The position numbers and the translations under genes are program-made. The notes under the pieces were generated by a model that saw only the letters and a program-made list of their open reading frames with translations, was not told where the DNA came from and did not search any database. 64,000 bases of DNA. Source: Chthonomonas calidirosea T49 (GTDB taxonomy: Bacteria > Armatimonadota > Chthonomonadetes > Chthonomonadales > Chthonomonadaceae). Where the stretch lies: positions 62,001 through 126,000 of the forward strand of contig NC_021487.1 in NCBI RefSeq assembly GCF_000427095.1, given 5' to 3'. Shown in pieces: positions 55,729-64,000 of the stretch. Every line of letters begins with the position of its first letter. Positions within the stretch are counted from its first letter, which is position 1.

Positions 55729-57433
55729 TTACTCTATGGAGGTGGGCACAGCGTAGACAACGACGCCGAAGCCCACAACTTTGCAATGTAGTAAAGGCTT
55801 CTGTTGAAATATCGTAGGATATCTACGACGCCACCATTGTAGGTTACGTCGCCCGTCGAGCAGAGCGAGATAGCGTGGATGTGATCGGTAGTGTGCTAGT
55901 GGATCGCGATCGTTGCAGAGACCTGGCAGTACCGGCACGTTCACAAAACGATTGAACAGGCAGAGCCCAGGAGCCGCATCGCCAAACAACACGCTGTTTT
56001 TAGGAAGCATCGACGCTAGCTGAAGGCTCGTCTGTTTTTGGGTATAGCTTAAATGGGTCAGCCAATCGGTTGTCCAGGCAATTTGGAAAAATATCCACAC
56101 CCCAATACATAGAGCGCGAAGCATGTTCAGCGAGGGCTGGGTCAGCAGCTTTGGAGGCGGCATAAGTAGAAACGCGAGCCCACCGCAACACAGCCCCAAA
56201 AGAAACGGGATGCCATCTTCAAATCGCCCTGGCAGATTGAGCAGACGACCGATTTGAAACCCTACATAGCCTGTCAGCAGACTTCGCGACGGGCGATGCG
56301 TAGCTACCGTGCGGAATACGAGAGGAAACCTTTGTAATGCCACGGCGGCCAGCACGGCGAGAGCTGGGTAGAACAGCACATAGTAACGAGAGGGCGCATA
56401 GCTTGAAATGATACAGAAGAGGACGAAGACTGTTAGCCAGCCGAAGAGAAAAGCAAGCCCATCGGTTTGGGGTGCCTGGAACCACCGTTCCTTTTTTATG
56501 AGCAGAGCTGCGCTAAGAAGAAGCACCAGCAGCGTCTCGACGGGCAGATGAAGGAAGAGATAAGGAGCAATACCTCGATGATGGCCAAAGAGATTTACCA
56601 ATATATTCTCACGTAATGCCCACAGGCTATGAGGAAGTAGCTGATGGTTAAGATAGTAGCGGTTCATATGTTGGATCTGTTTAGCATGTGGGAGATACCA
56701 CCAGAGGAGATAGAAGAGGAGGGAAGCGAGGAACCCTCCACTCCACCAGCCCAACAAGCGCCATCGTCTTGTCCATCCCAACACCCCCAACGGCACCCCC
56801 CACACCAGCGCCCCAAGCCCTCGAACCCCATACACCGCTCCCAACACCAACCCACTCAGCCCCATCCACACCCCGCCTCGACCTCTCTCTGCCGCGAGCA
56901 GTCCTTCCACCCACAACGCCCACCCTAAGCTAAGGAAGAAAGCTCCGCCGAGTGTCATGAGGGCGAGGCGGTTGTAGAGGAAGTTGGCATGGCTCAGTCC
57001 CCACAGGAGGGTAGCGAGGAGGGCGGTAGGGGTATCGAAGAGGCGTTGGGTTGGGAAGAAGAGGAGGGGGAGGGTCAGGAGGGAGAAAAGGACGCTGAGG
57101 AGGCGGTCTTGGAGGAGGCCGGTACCGAGGAGGTGGAAGGTAGCGATTTGGGCGTAGTGGAGGTAGGGCATGATGAGCTCATTATTGAAGTCATCGGTGA
57201 TGGGGTGATGGAAGAGGAGTTGGTTTCTGGCGTTATGGAGGTAGAAGCCTTCATCGGTGAGGAGGGCGCTGCTCCAGGAGAGGCGAGGATATGCATCGCT
57301 GTCTAAAGCGTAGAGCCGTACTGCAAATAAGAGACCAAGCAGAGCTAGGAAAGGAAGGACGTTTCGCCGATTATTTAAAGATAATGGCTTTCCCTGTCGG
57401 TACGTCTGTTGTATGTTGTTGGCTTGGCTTCAT
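55729..57433 (-). CDS. GT-C (PMT/ArnT-type) glycosyltransferase, probably requires a +1 shift
   Basis: About 565 residues. From M at 57171 the frame gives 480 aa ([15 protein letters not shown] on), but the same frame stays open upstream and encodes helix [18 protein letters not shown] and the catalytic first loop [17 protein letters not shown], with the Asp-Glu expected in PMT_2 enzymes. No ATG, GTG or TTG is in this frame before it. An ATG at 57433 overlaps the lepB stop but its frame ends at a TAA (57373-57371) after 20 codons (KAIIFK); a +1 move there joins it to [12 protein letters not shown]. Ten or more helices; likely adds lipid-linked sugar. Either shifted on purpose or broken. Confidence 0.7.
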
Positions 57434-58083
57434 TGACTCTCTGAATCTTTTGGTGGTTTGGTATGATAGAGGGTCAGGACGTACTTGGCGGTAATGTCAC
57501 GGATATGCAGTGGCCCCCAAAAGCGGCTATCGTCGCTATTATTGCGGTTATCTCCTAAGACAAAGACGCAGTCGGATGGCACTGTTAGTGGTTGAAGGAC
57601 GGCGTAGGGGTAGTAGAGGTTTGGGTTGTTAACCGGAATGGTTGTATAGTTTTCATGTAGCGGCTTGCCGTTGATGTAGACGGTATTGCCAAGTATCTGC
57701 ACGGTTTCTCCTGGCAAAGCCACGATTCGCTTGATAAGGATCTCCCCGCTTTTAATGGAGGTGGCGTCGGTGCCAGGAAAATTGGCAGCATCTCGTTCTT
57801 GAGCCGCTTTTGTAAAGTGGAAGGTCACCACATCCCCACGGGAGGGGAGGATGCCAAAGGGGTAAGCAGCCCACGCTCGCATAAGCAGCACATGGTCGCC
57901 TGGCTTCAACAGGGGTTCCATAGAGCTGGAAGGGATGTAGCCTGTAGTGAAGGCCAGGGCCGTGTAGCCAAGCACAAGCAGAAGAAAGAGCGAAAAATAG
58001 TAGCGATTTCTGTTTTTCAGCGGTAACTCTTGAATGTTGGCACTTGGTGTTGCCCGATCGCTGTCGTGGTTAAAGATCTTCAT
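57430..58083 (-). CDS. lepB: Signal peptidase I
   Basis: 217 aa. One N-terminal helix (about 29-48), then the catalytic Ser S54 in IPSSSMEPLLKPGD and Lys K119 in ILIKRIVALPGETV. Box E CVFVLGDNRNNSDDSRFWGPL is complete. Cleaves signal peptides from exported proteins at the outer face of the inner membrane. Its start overlaps carA by 4 bases (ATGA), so the gene is part of the pyr operon. The stop overlaps the ATG of the next gene. Confidence 0.95.
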   Translation of the reverse strand: MKIFNHDSDRATPSANIQELPLKNRNRYYFSLFLLLVLGYTALAFTTGYIPSSSMEPLLKPGDHVLLMRAWAAYPFGILPSRGDVVTFHFTKAAQERDAANFPGTDATSIKSGEILIKRIVALPGETVQILGNTVYINGKPLHENYTTIPVNNPNLYYPYAVLQPLTVPSDCVFVLGDNRNNSDDSRFWGPLHIRDITAKYVLTLYHTKPPKDSESQ

Positions 58084-59210
58084 TTCTTCGCCTCTACCTG
58101 CTCAAGAATCTCAATGAACCTATGAAAGAGATTCGCGCTATCGTTAGGCCCAGGAGAGGCTTCAGGGTGATACTGGATCGAGAAGATGGGTAGCTCTCGA
58201 TGACGCAGCCCCTCAACCGTGCCGTCGTTAAGGTTGATCTGGGCAACTTCCATCCCATCGCGCAGTTTATCGGGATCAACGGCATATCCGTGGTTTTGAG
58301 ACGTGATGTAGACGCGCCCGCTTTGTAGGTCTTTCACAGGATGGTTGCTGCCGCGGTGCCCGAACTTGAGCTTGAAGGTTCGACTGCCGAAGGCATACCC
58401 TAGCAGTTGGTTGCCAAGGCAGACCCCCATGATCGGTTTGCGTTCGACCAGAGCGCGAACGGTGTTCACAATATAGCCGAGGTGTGCCGGGTCGCCAGGG
58501 CCGGGCGAGAGAACAATGCCGTCGGGATTCTCTCGGAGAATCTCCGATGCAGTAGCCGTGCAGGGGTAGACGGTAACCTGACAATTCAGTGCGGCCAAGC
58601 TGCGCAAGATATTGAATTTTACGCCGCAATCTATAAGGGCAAGGCGCCATCGCGCTTCGTGCGAAGTTTTAGGGGAAGCGATAGGAGTTGGCGCCTTATC
58701 TCCTGGGTACCACCGATAGGGTTGTTCGGTGGTGACAAGTCGGGTGAGGTCTGCCGATTCGTAGCGTGGCGCTGAACGCAGACGTTCAAGGGCTTGTTGA
58801 GGAGTCTCCTCGGTGGAGATAGTGCCCATCATGACTCCACGGATGCGCAAGGTGCGTGTAAGCGCGCGCGTATCTACTTTGGAGATGGCAACGATCCCGC
58901 GCTCCTTAAGAAAATCGTGAAGATTCCACTCGGCGCGCCAGTTGCTTGGCGTTTCGGATACCTCACGCACCACAAGGCCGCTTACCTGCACCTTCCGCGA
59001 CTCGAAGTCGTCGGGATTGATGCCGTAGTTACCGATGAGCGGGTAGGTGAGAGTGACGATCTGATTGGCATAGGAGGGATCGGTAAGGATCTCCTGATAA
59101 CCGGTCATGCCGGTATTAAAAACGACCTCGCCTGTGGTGTATCCACATGCTCCCAACGATTCGCCTTCAAAAACGGTTCCATCCTCAAGAACAAGTATCG
59201 CTTTACTCAT
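58080..59210 (-). CDS. carA: Carbamoyl-phosphate synthase small subunit (glutamine amidotransferase)
   Basis: 376 aa. The N-terminal CarA domain carries GYTTGEVVFNTGMTGYQE; the C-terminal class I amidotransferase triad is C264 (MGVCLGNQLLGYAFG), H348 and E350 (QYHPEASPGP). It frees ammonia from glutamine and passes it to CarB. Both CarB halves lie further down in the same operon, after lepB and the glycosyltransferase gene. Confidence 0.96.
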   Translation of the reverse strand: MSKAILVLEDGTVFEGESLGACGYTTGEVVFNTGMTGYQEILTDPSYANQIVTLTYPLIGNYGINPDDFESRKVQVSGLVVREVSETPSNWRAEWNLHDFLKERGIVAISKVDTRALTRTLRIRGVMMGTISTEETPQQALERLRSAPRYESADLTRLVTTEQPYRWYPGDKAPTPIASPKTSHEARWRLALIDCGVKFNILRSLAALNCQVTVYPCTATASEILRENPDGIVLSPGPGDPAHLGYIVNTVRALVERKPIMGVCLGNQLLGYAFGSRTFKLKFGHRGSNHPVKDLQSGRVYITSQNHGYAVDPDKLRDGMEVAQINLNDGTVEGLRHRELPIFSIQYHPEASPGPNDSANLFHRFIEILEQVEAKK

Positions 59211-59237
59211 AGCTTTCTTTCCTTCAATATTCCTTTT

Positions 59238-60866
59238 CTAAGATAGCTCTCCATAGACACGCTCTCCCTGTATAAAAGTGGCTACGACATTGAGGCGTTC
59301 CCATTCCGAAAGAGGAACTTTCATGGGGTTTTCAGAAAGAATAACGAAATCGGCCCATTTCCCGGCAGAGAGAGTACCGCGATCATCATCGGTGCGGGTC
59401 GCGTAGGCAGGGCTAGCGGTATAGGCGTAAAGGGCGACTTCGACCGGGACCCTCTCTTGTTCATTGAGAACGAGGCCGGAAGGAGTTTTGCGTTCCATGG
59501 CAGCATGTATGCCATCGAGAGGAGCGCCGGGAACGACAGGGCAATCTGAGCTGAAAGCTTGTGCCACTCCTTGGGCTTCGAGCGTTGCATAGGGGGAGAG
59601 CGCATTGGCTCGTTCCATCCCTAGAGCGGCGATATAGGCATCGCCGAGCTGTGAAAGAAATTCCGGCTGACCGATAGACCAGATCCGTTGGCGCCTCAGA
59701 CGAGCGATCAGATCGGTGTTGAGGAGCATGCAGTGCTCTATTCGGTGACCAGGGCGTGGGCGCGGGTGGGCGCGTTGCGCCTTAGCATAGCAGCGCAGGA
59801 CAAGATCTATGGCGGCATCGCCAATAGCGTGAGTGGCGATCTGCCAACCCTTCTGGTGAGCCGCCAGGATATAGGCTTCTAGCTCTTCAGGTGGATGAAG
59901 GAAGAGACCATAGTTGTCGGGCATGTCTTGGAAGGGCTGCGATAGGCGGCAAGTACGGGTGGTGATGGCACCGTCAGAAAAGAGCTTTGCCTGCCCAATA
60001 TGGAACTGGTGCCCGCTGATATCGGGATGGTGAAAGTCATGAGGAGCGGGTGGGTTGTTTCTGGCGGAGCGCATGACATCGGCCCAGGCGATCATGCCGT
60101 TGACACGTACCTGCAGTACTTTGGTGTGCACCGCTTGGACGTAAGCCTCGATCTCTTCAGGCAGCGTATTGGCGTCGGATGCAGAGGTGATGCCGCGCTC
60201 AACGAGGTAACGGTTGGCAAGTTTTAGCGCTTCAAGCTGCTGTGCTCGCGTGGGGGGAGGGATAATCTTGTCAAGATTTTGCCAAGAGGCCGTTTCAAGG
60301 AGCACTCCGGTTGGCTCGCCGTTAGCGTCGCGTACGATGGTGCCCCCGATGGGGTCTGGGGTTTCCCTTGTAATGTTCAAAAGCTTGAGGGCGTGGCTAT
60401 TGACGACGGCCGCATGACCAGAGGTATGCTCGATGCGCACCGGGCGATCGGTACAGACCTTATCCAGATCGTACCGTGTGGGATGTGCGGGCGGAGTAAG
60501 ACGGTTGTGGTCATAGCGATTACCTAGAATGCATGGTGCATCCGGCTGCTCTTCGAGACGCTTGCGCAGGAGCCGAACGATATCGTCTGTCGATTTGGCT
60601 ACCGAGGGAGAGAGGTCTACTTGCATGAGCGCAAGTCCTAGAGGCAGTATATGCATGTGACAGTCGAAAAAGCCTGGAAGAAGGGCCTTCCCTTGGAGGT
60701 CAATCTGTTTGGTGGTGGAACGTGCGAGAATTTTAACCTCCGATTCTCTTCCGACGGCAAGAATGCGACCATCGGAGCCGATCGCAAGAGCTTCTGCCAC
60801 GGGGTTTTCCGGCTCCATCGTAAGGATAGGTCCTCCGCTAAAAACCGTTTGCGCTCTGCTAATCAT
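59238..60866 (-). CDS. Amidohydrolase family 3 protein (YtcJ-like)
   Basis: 542 aa. Metal motif PGFFDCHMHILPLG near residue 63-76, HTSGHAAVVNSHAL, GQAKLFSDGAITTRTCRLSQPF, and HAIGDAAIDLVLRCY with the zinc-type His. HRIEHCMLL and DCPVVPGAPLDGIHAAMERK complete the amidohydrolase_3 pattern. Substrate unknown; relatives hydrolyse amides, formamides or imines. It overlaps the pyrC stop by 8 bases and sits in the pyr operon, so it may serve in nucleobase breakdown or salvage, but no direct evidence. Confidence 0.85.
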   Translation of the reverse strand: MISRAQTVFSGGPILTMEPENPVAEALAIGSDGRILAVGRESEVKILARSTTKQIDLQGKALLPGFFDCHMHILPLGLALMQVDLSPSVAKSTDDIVRLLRKRLEEQPDAPCILGNRYDHNRLTPPAHPTRYDLDKVCTDRPVRIEHTSGHAAVVNSHALKLLNITRETPDPIGGTIVRDANGEPTGVLLETASWQNLDKIIPPPTRAQQLEALKLANRYLVERGITSASDANTLPEEIEAYVQAVHTKVLQVRVNGMIAWADVMRSARNNPPAPHDFHHPDISGHQFHIGQAKLFSDGAITTRTCRLSQPFQDMPDNYGLFLHPPEELEAYILAAHQKGWQIATHAIGDAAIDLVLRCYAKAQRAHPRPRPGHRIEHCMLLNTDLIARLRRQRIWSIGQPEFLSQLGDAYIAALGMERANALSPYATLEAQGVAQAFSSDCPVVPGAPLDGIHAAMERKTPSGLVLNEQERVPVEVALYAYTASPAYATRTDDDRGTLSAGKWADFVILSENPMKVPLSEWERLNVVATFIQGERVYGELS

Positions 60867-62151
60867 GCGAATCCACCTCTATTTTTCTGCCGTTCAGCAG
60901 GGTGAAAAGAGGTTTCCCTTTCACGGTAGCTCCATGAAACGGCGTATTTTTTGACTTTGAATGGAGTTTTGTGCGGTCAACCGTCCATTCGCAATCGAGG
61001 TCAAACACCGCCACATCGGCAGGGGCATTTGGTTGCAACGTGCCGAGCTTGTGTGGGATTGACAGAATGCGCGCCGGGTTGTAGGTTAGCCGTGCGATGA
61101 GATCGTTAAGGGTGAGTTTTCCAGACAGCACGAGATGGGTATAGCCCAGGGCAAAGGCGGTCTCAAGGCCAACGATTCCGAACGGAGCTGCTTCGAACTC
61201 CGTCTCTTTCTCGTGAGCGGCATGCGGAGCATGGTCTGTAGCGATGCAGTCTATGGTACCATCAGCCAACGCCTCTTTAATCGCCTCGCAGTCCTGTGCG
61301 GTACGCAGAGGGGGGTTCATTTTGGCGTCGGTGTTGTAGCCGAGGCAGGCCTCTTCGGTGAGAGCCCAGTGATGGGGGCAGGCCTCACCGGTAACCGGCA
61401 AGCCTTTTGCTTTAGCCTGGCGCAGAATCTGAACGGTTCGTGCCGAGGAGATGTGCAGGAGGTGAAGACGGCAGCCGGTATATTCACAGAGGAGGATATT
61501 ACGAGCTACCGCAATATCTTCGGCGACCCGCGGCATGCCGGCAATGCCGAGCACGGTGGAGATGTAGCCTTCGTTCATGGCGCCGTGGGCGGTTAGCGAT
61601 TTGTCCTCATTATGGGTCAGCAGCGGAAGGTCGAGCATGGCACAATACTCCATCACCCTCCGCATCGTCTCGGCGCTTTGAATGGGGAAGGCGTCGTCGG
61701 AGATGGCGATGGCACCGGCCGCCTTCAGATCGGCCATCTCGGTTAGTTGGCCTCCTTCCATGCCTTTAGTGGCTGCCGCGATGGGGAACACCCTGGCCAA
61801 GCCACATCTTTCTGCCCGTTCACGAATGTAGTGGACAACCGGTGCGCTATCTATGGCTGGGTTCGTATTGGGCATGCAGCAGACAGAAGTGAACCCACCT
61901 GCGGCAGCGGCACGCGTTCCGCTTTCGATGTCCTCTTTATATTCAAAGCCAGGCTCACGCAGATGGACGTGGATATCTATAAGTCCTGGGGTTACAAGAA
62001 GACCATCCACGGGTATTACCTCATCGGCTTGGCGGGTTTCGCCTGGAGGGGTAATACCAACAATGCGACCGTCTTCAATCAGAAGGTCGCCCACGCGATC
62101 GAGGTTCTGAGAGGGGTCGAGAATGCGCCCTCCGGCCAAAATCGTTCTCAA
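60859..62151 (-). CDS. pyrC: Dihydroorotase
   Basis: 430 aa. Third enzyme of pyrimidine synthesis, closing carbamoyl aspartate to dihydroorotate. Type I plan: LIDIHVHLREPGFEYKE places the zinc His pair at H61 and H63 and substrate Arg R65; CCMPNTNPAID, HNEDKSLT, LHLLHISSA and CIATDHAPHAAHEKE carry the remaining ligands, the last containing the catalytic Asp. Start is TTG at 62151 with GAGGAG seven bases before, one base after the pyrB stop. Confidence 0.95.
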   Translation of the reverse strand: MRTILAGGRILDPSQNLDRVGDLLIEDGRIVGITPPGETRQADEVIPVDGLLVTPGLIDIHVHLREPGFEYKEDIESGTRAAAAGGFTSVCCMPNTNPAIDSAPVVHYIRERAERCGLARVFPIAAATKGMEGGQLTEMADLKAAGAIAISDDAFPIQSAETMRRVMEYCAMLDLPLLTHNEDKSLTAHGAMNEGYISTVLGIAGMPRVAEDIAVARNILLCEYTGCRLHLLHISSARTVQILRQAKAKGLPVTGEACPHHWALTEEACLGYNTDAKMNPPLRTAQDCEAIKEALADGTIDCIATDHAPHAAHEKETEFEAAPFGIVGLETAFALGYTHLVLSGKLTLNDLIARLTYNPARILSIPHKLGTLQPNAPADVAVFDLDCEWTVDRTKLHSKSKNTPFHGATVKGKPLFTLLNGRKIEVDSHD

Positions 62152-62152
62152 T

Positions 62153-63085
62153 TCAGCTCTCCTCAGATTGGGGCACGCCCATCAGTAGATAAAGCACGGC
62201 CATGCGAACGGCGATCCCGTTGGTCACCTGTTCGGTTACGGCACATTGCAATCCGCACTTGCCATCGGCGACCTCGGCAGATATCTCAACGCCTCGATTC
62301 ATAGGGCCTGGGTGCAGCACAAGCACATCCGGCTTTGCGTACCGCAGGGTGGAGGCGGAGATACCGTAGAGCCGAGAGTATTCACGAAGTCCTGGAAGAA
62401 GCCCACGGTCTTGACGCTCCGTCTGAATGCGGAGGACATTCACCACATCGGCCCCTTCAAGCCCTGCACTTAGGTCGTAATAAACGCTGACTGGAAGCCG
62501 ATCGACATCTTTTGGCATAAGGGTTCGCGGGCCAACAAGGCGCACTTTAGCACCGAGCTTTGTAAGCCCCCAAATGTTGGAGCGAGCGACTCGGCTATGC
62601 GCGATATCCCCCACGATGGCCACGGTTAAGTCCTCAATGGTGCCTTTGTAGTGCTGGATGGTGAAAAGGTCTAGCAACGCTTGAGTAGGATGTTCATGGC
62701 GACCATCACCGGCATTCACCACGGGGATCTGTAGGAGCTTTGCAGCAAATTCTGGGGCGCCGGCAGCGTAGTGGCGCATCACAATGCAATCGGCCTTCAA
62801 AGACTGGAGGGTCAGCAAGGTATCTTTGAGCGATTCCCCTTTCGCTACCGAGGATTGGGCGACGGCGATGTTGATGGCTTCGGCGCTCATGATTTTGGCG
62901 GCCATTTCAAAAGAGGTGCGGGTACGCGTGGAGTTTTCATAGAAGAGGGTTACCATAGCGCGGCCGCGCAGCGTGGGTACCTTTTTAACAGGGCGCTGCA
63001 AAATCTCTTTGAAGCTGGCAGCCGTCTGTAGGATATGCAGGATATCCTGTTTCGATGTTTCGCGCAGAGTCAGTAGATGACGCAT
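62153..63085 (-). CDS. pyrB: Aspartate carbamoyltransferase, catalytic subunit
   Basis: 310 aa. Joins carbamoyl phosphate and aspartate. Carbamoyl-phosphate motif STRTRTSFE at 52-60, SVAKGESLKDTLLTL as the 80s-loop with Ser and Lys, HPTQALLDLFTI, and the aspartate-binding VNVLRIQTERQ and LHPGPMNRGVEI. No pyrI is next to it, as in the PyrR-regulated class. Start at 63085, 26 bases after the pyrR stop. Confidence 0.96.
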   Translation of the reverse strand: MRHLLTLRETSKQDILHILQTAASFKEILQRPVKKVPTLRGRAMVTLFYENSTRTRTSFEMAAKIMSAEAINIAVAQSSVAKGESLKDTLLTLQSLKADCIVMRHYAAGAPEFAAKLLQIPVVNAGDGRHEHPTQALLDLFTIQHYKGTIEDLTVAIVGDIAHSRVARSNIWGLTKLGAKVRLVGPRTLMPKDVDRLPVSVYYDLSAGLEGADVVNVLRIQTERQDRGLLPGLREYSRLYGISASTLRYAKPDVLVLHPGPMNRGVEISAEVADGKCGLQCAVTEQVTNGIAVRMAVLYLLMGVPQSEES

Positions 63086-63110
63086 ACCCTAGAAGTTCCT
63101 TCCTTTGTTG

Positions 63111-63815
<705 letters not shown>

Positions 63816-63848
63816 TCAAGGTAGGATAGAACAAACCGCACATCCCTT

Positions 63849-63868
63849 GTCAGCCTCACCGGACCGAC
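63849..63868 (-). promoter_or_regulatory. PyrR-binding loop in the pyr leader RNA
   Basis: Minus strand GGTCCGGTGAGGCT at 63865-63852 matches 13 of 14 positions of the known PyrR consensus ARUCCNGNGAGGYU. It is closed by GTC/GAC and, with a bulge, CCTT/AAGG, giving the usual purine-rich internal loop on a hairpin. It lies about 155 bases before the pyrR start. No U-run terminator is seen after it, so control may act on translation. Confidence 0.85.
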
Positions 63869-63914
63869 TTAAAGGTTCACGCTTTTTCTGCCTACTTTCG
63901 TAAGCGTCCCCATC

Positions 63915-63944
63915 ATTCTACCGCAAGACATGCGTGCCATGCAA
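63915..63944 (-). promoter_or_regulatory. Promoter of the pyr operon
   Basis: Minus strand -35 TTGCAT (63944-63939), 18-base spacer, -10 TAGAAT (63920-63915). This gives a leader of about 215 bases that contains the PyrR loop. Beyond it, to base 64000, no gene is seen. Confidence 0.6.
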
Positions 63945-64000
63945 GCCCTCTTGTAGGTTTTGGGGCAAAAAATAGAGGAGTGTGATCTCTGTGAACGGAG

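Noticed and set aside
56644-57306. Plus-strand Pro/Glu-rich frames opposite the glycosyltransferase
   Set aside because: Low-complexity antisense frames that arise from the C-rich and G-rich codon blocks of the real gene.

Overview
The window looks like a chromosomal segment of a thermophile-like, diderm bacterium of moderate G+C content. The gene set suggests Armatimonadota, close to Chthonomonas calidirosea: hopanoid side-chain genes, DUF1559 pseudopilins, a PEP-CTERM-like protein, TolC and BMP lipoproteins, and many isolated regulators. This placement is inferred from gene content and protein style; no search was run. There is no phage, IS element, CRISPR array or rRNA. One tRNA (Val, CAC) is present.

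Left part (1-12.9 kb, mostly minus strand). A hopanoid block (hpnH-hpnA-ispH-hpnG, the last cut by the left edge) follows fhs and a uridine-kinase-like gene. Upstream of these come an exported protein of unknown role, a short PilB/GspE-type ATPase and an orphan ParB with a near-perfect sigma-70 promoter. Then come tRNA-Val, a peroxiredoxin-like gene, a GT2 glycosyltransferase and a small membrane-protein operon whose last two reading frames overlap oddly.

13-15.6 kb: a nitrosative-stress module. An Rrf2 regulator lies divergent from ric (iron-sulfur repair), a hemerythrin-like protein and a ribbon-helix-helix protein. 15.8-21.5 kb: a carbohydrate ABC transporter operon (binding protein, MalF-type permease, MalG-type permease) with an 816-residue hybrid histidine kinase inserted between the two permeases. 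21.6-28.4 kb: a class-A-beta-lactamase-like hydrolase, a membrane protein, a LacI regulator, a decayed stretch before a DUF488 gene, and the cell-division operon ftsE-ftsX-envC.

28.5-34.6 kb: one tight operon that joins a BMP-type nucleoside ABC importer to a tandem 6-pyruvoyl-tetrahydropterin-synthase-like fusion and GTP cyclohydrolase I. This suggests that imported purine nucleoside feeds pterin or deazapurine synthesis. 34.7-50.2 kb: envelope genes, including a PEP-CTERM-like protein, TolC, DUF423, a 1,229-residue exported enzyme-like protein, a pseudopilin, a membrane-GT51-extensin-like fusion, a sigma factor, a LolA-like protein, a DUF1573-like protein and an O-antigen-ligase-like protein.

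50.5-63.9 kb: a minus-strand pyrimidine operon, pyrR-pyrB-pyrC-amidohydrolase-carA-lepB-GT-C glycosyltransferase-carB(N half)-methyltransferase-membrane protein-carB(C half). It starts from a promoter at about 63.93 kb with a PyrR-binding loop in the leader and ends at a strong hairpin at 50.49 kb. Carbamoyl-phosphate synthetase large subunit is split into two genes separated by two unrelated genes. The glycosyltransferase has no usable start codon in its own frame and seems to need a +1 shift near its 5' end.
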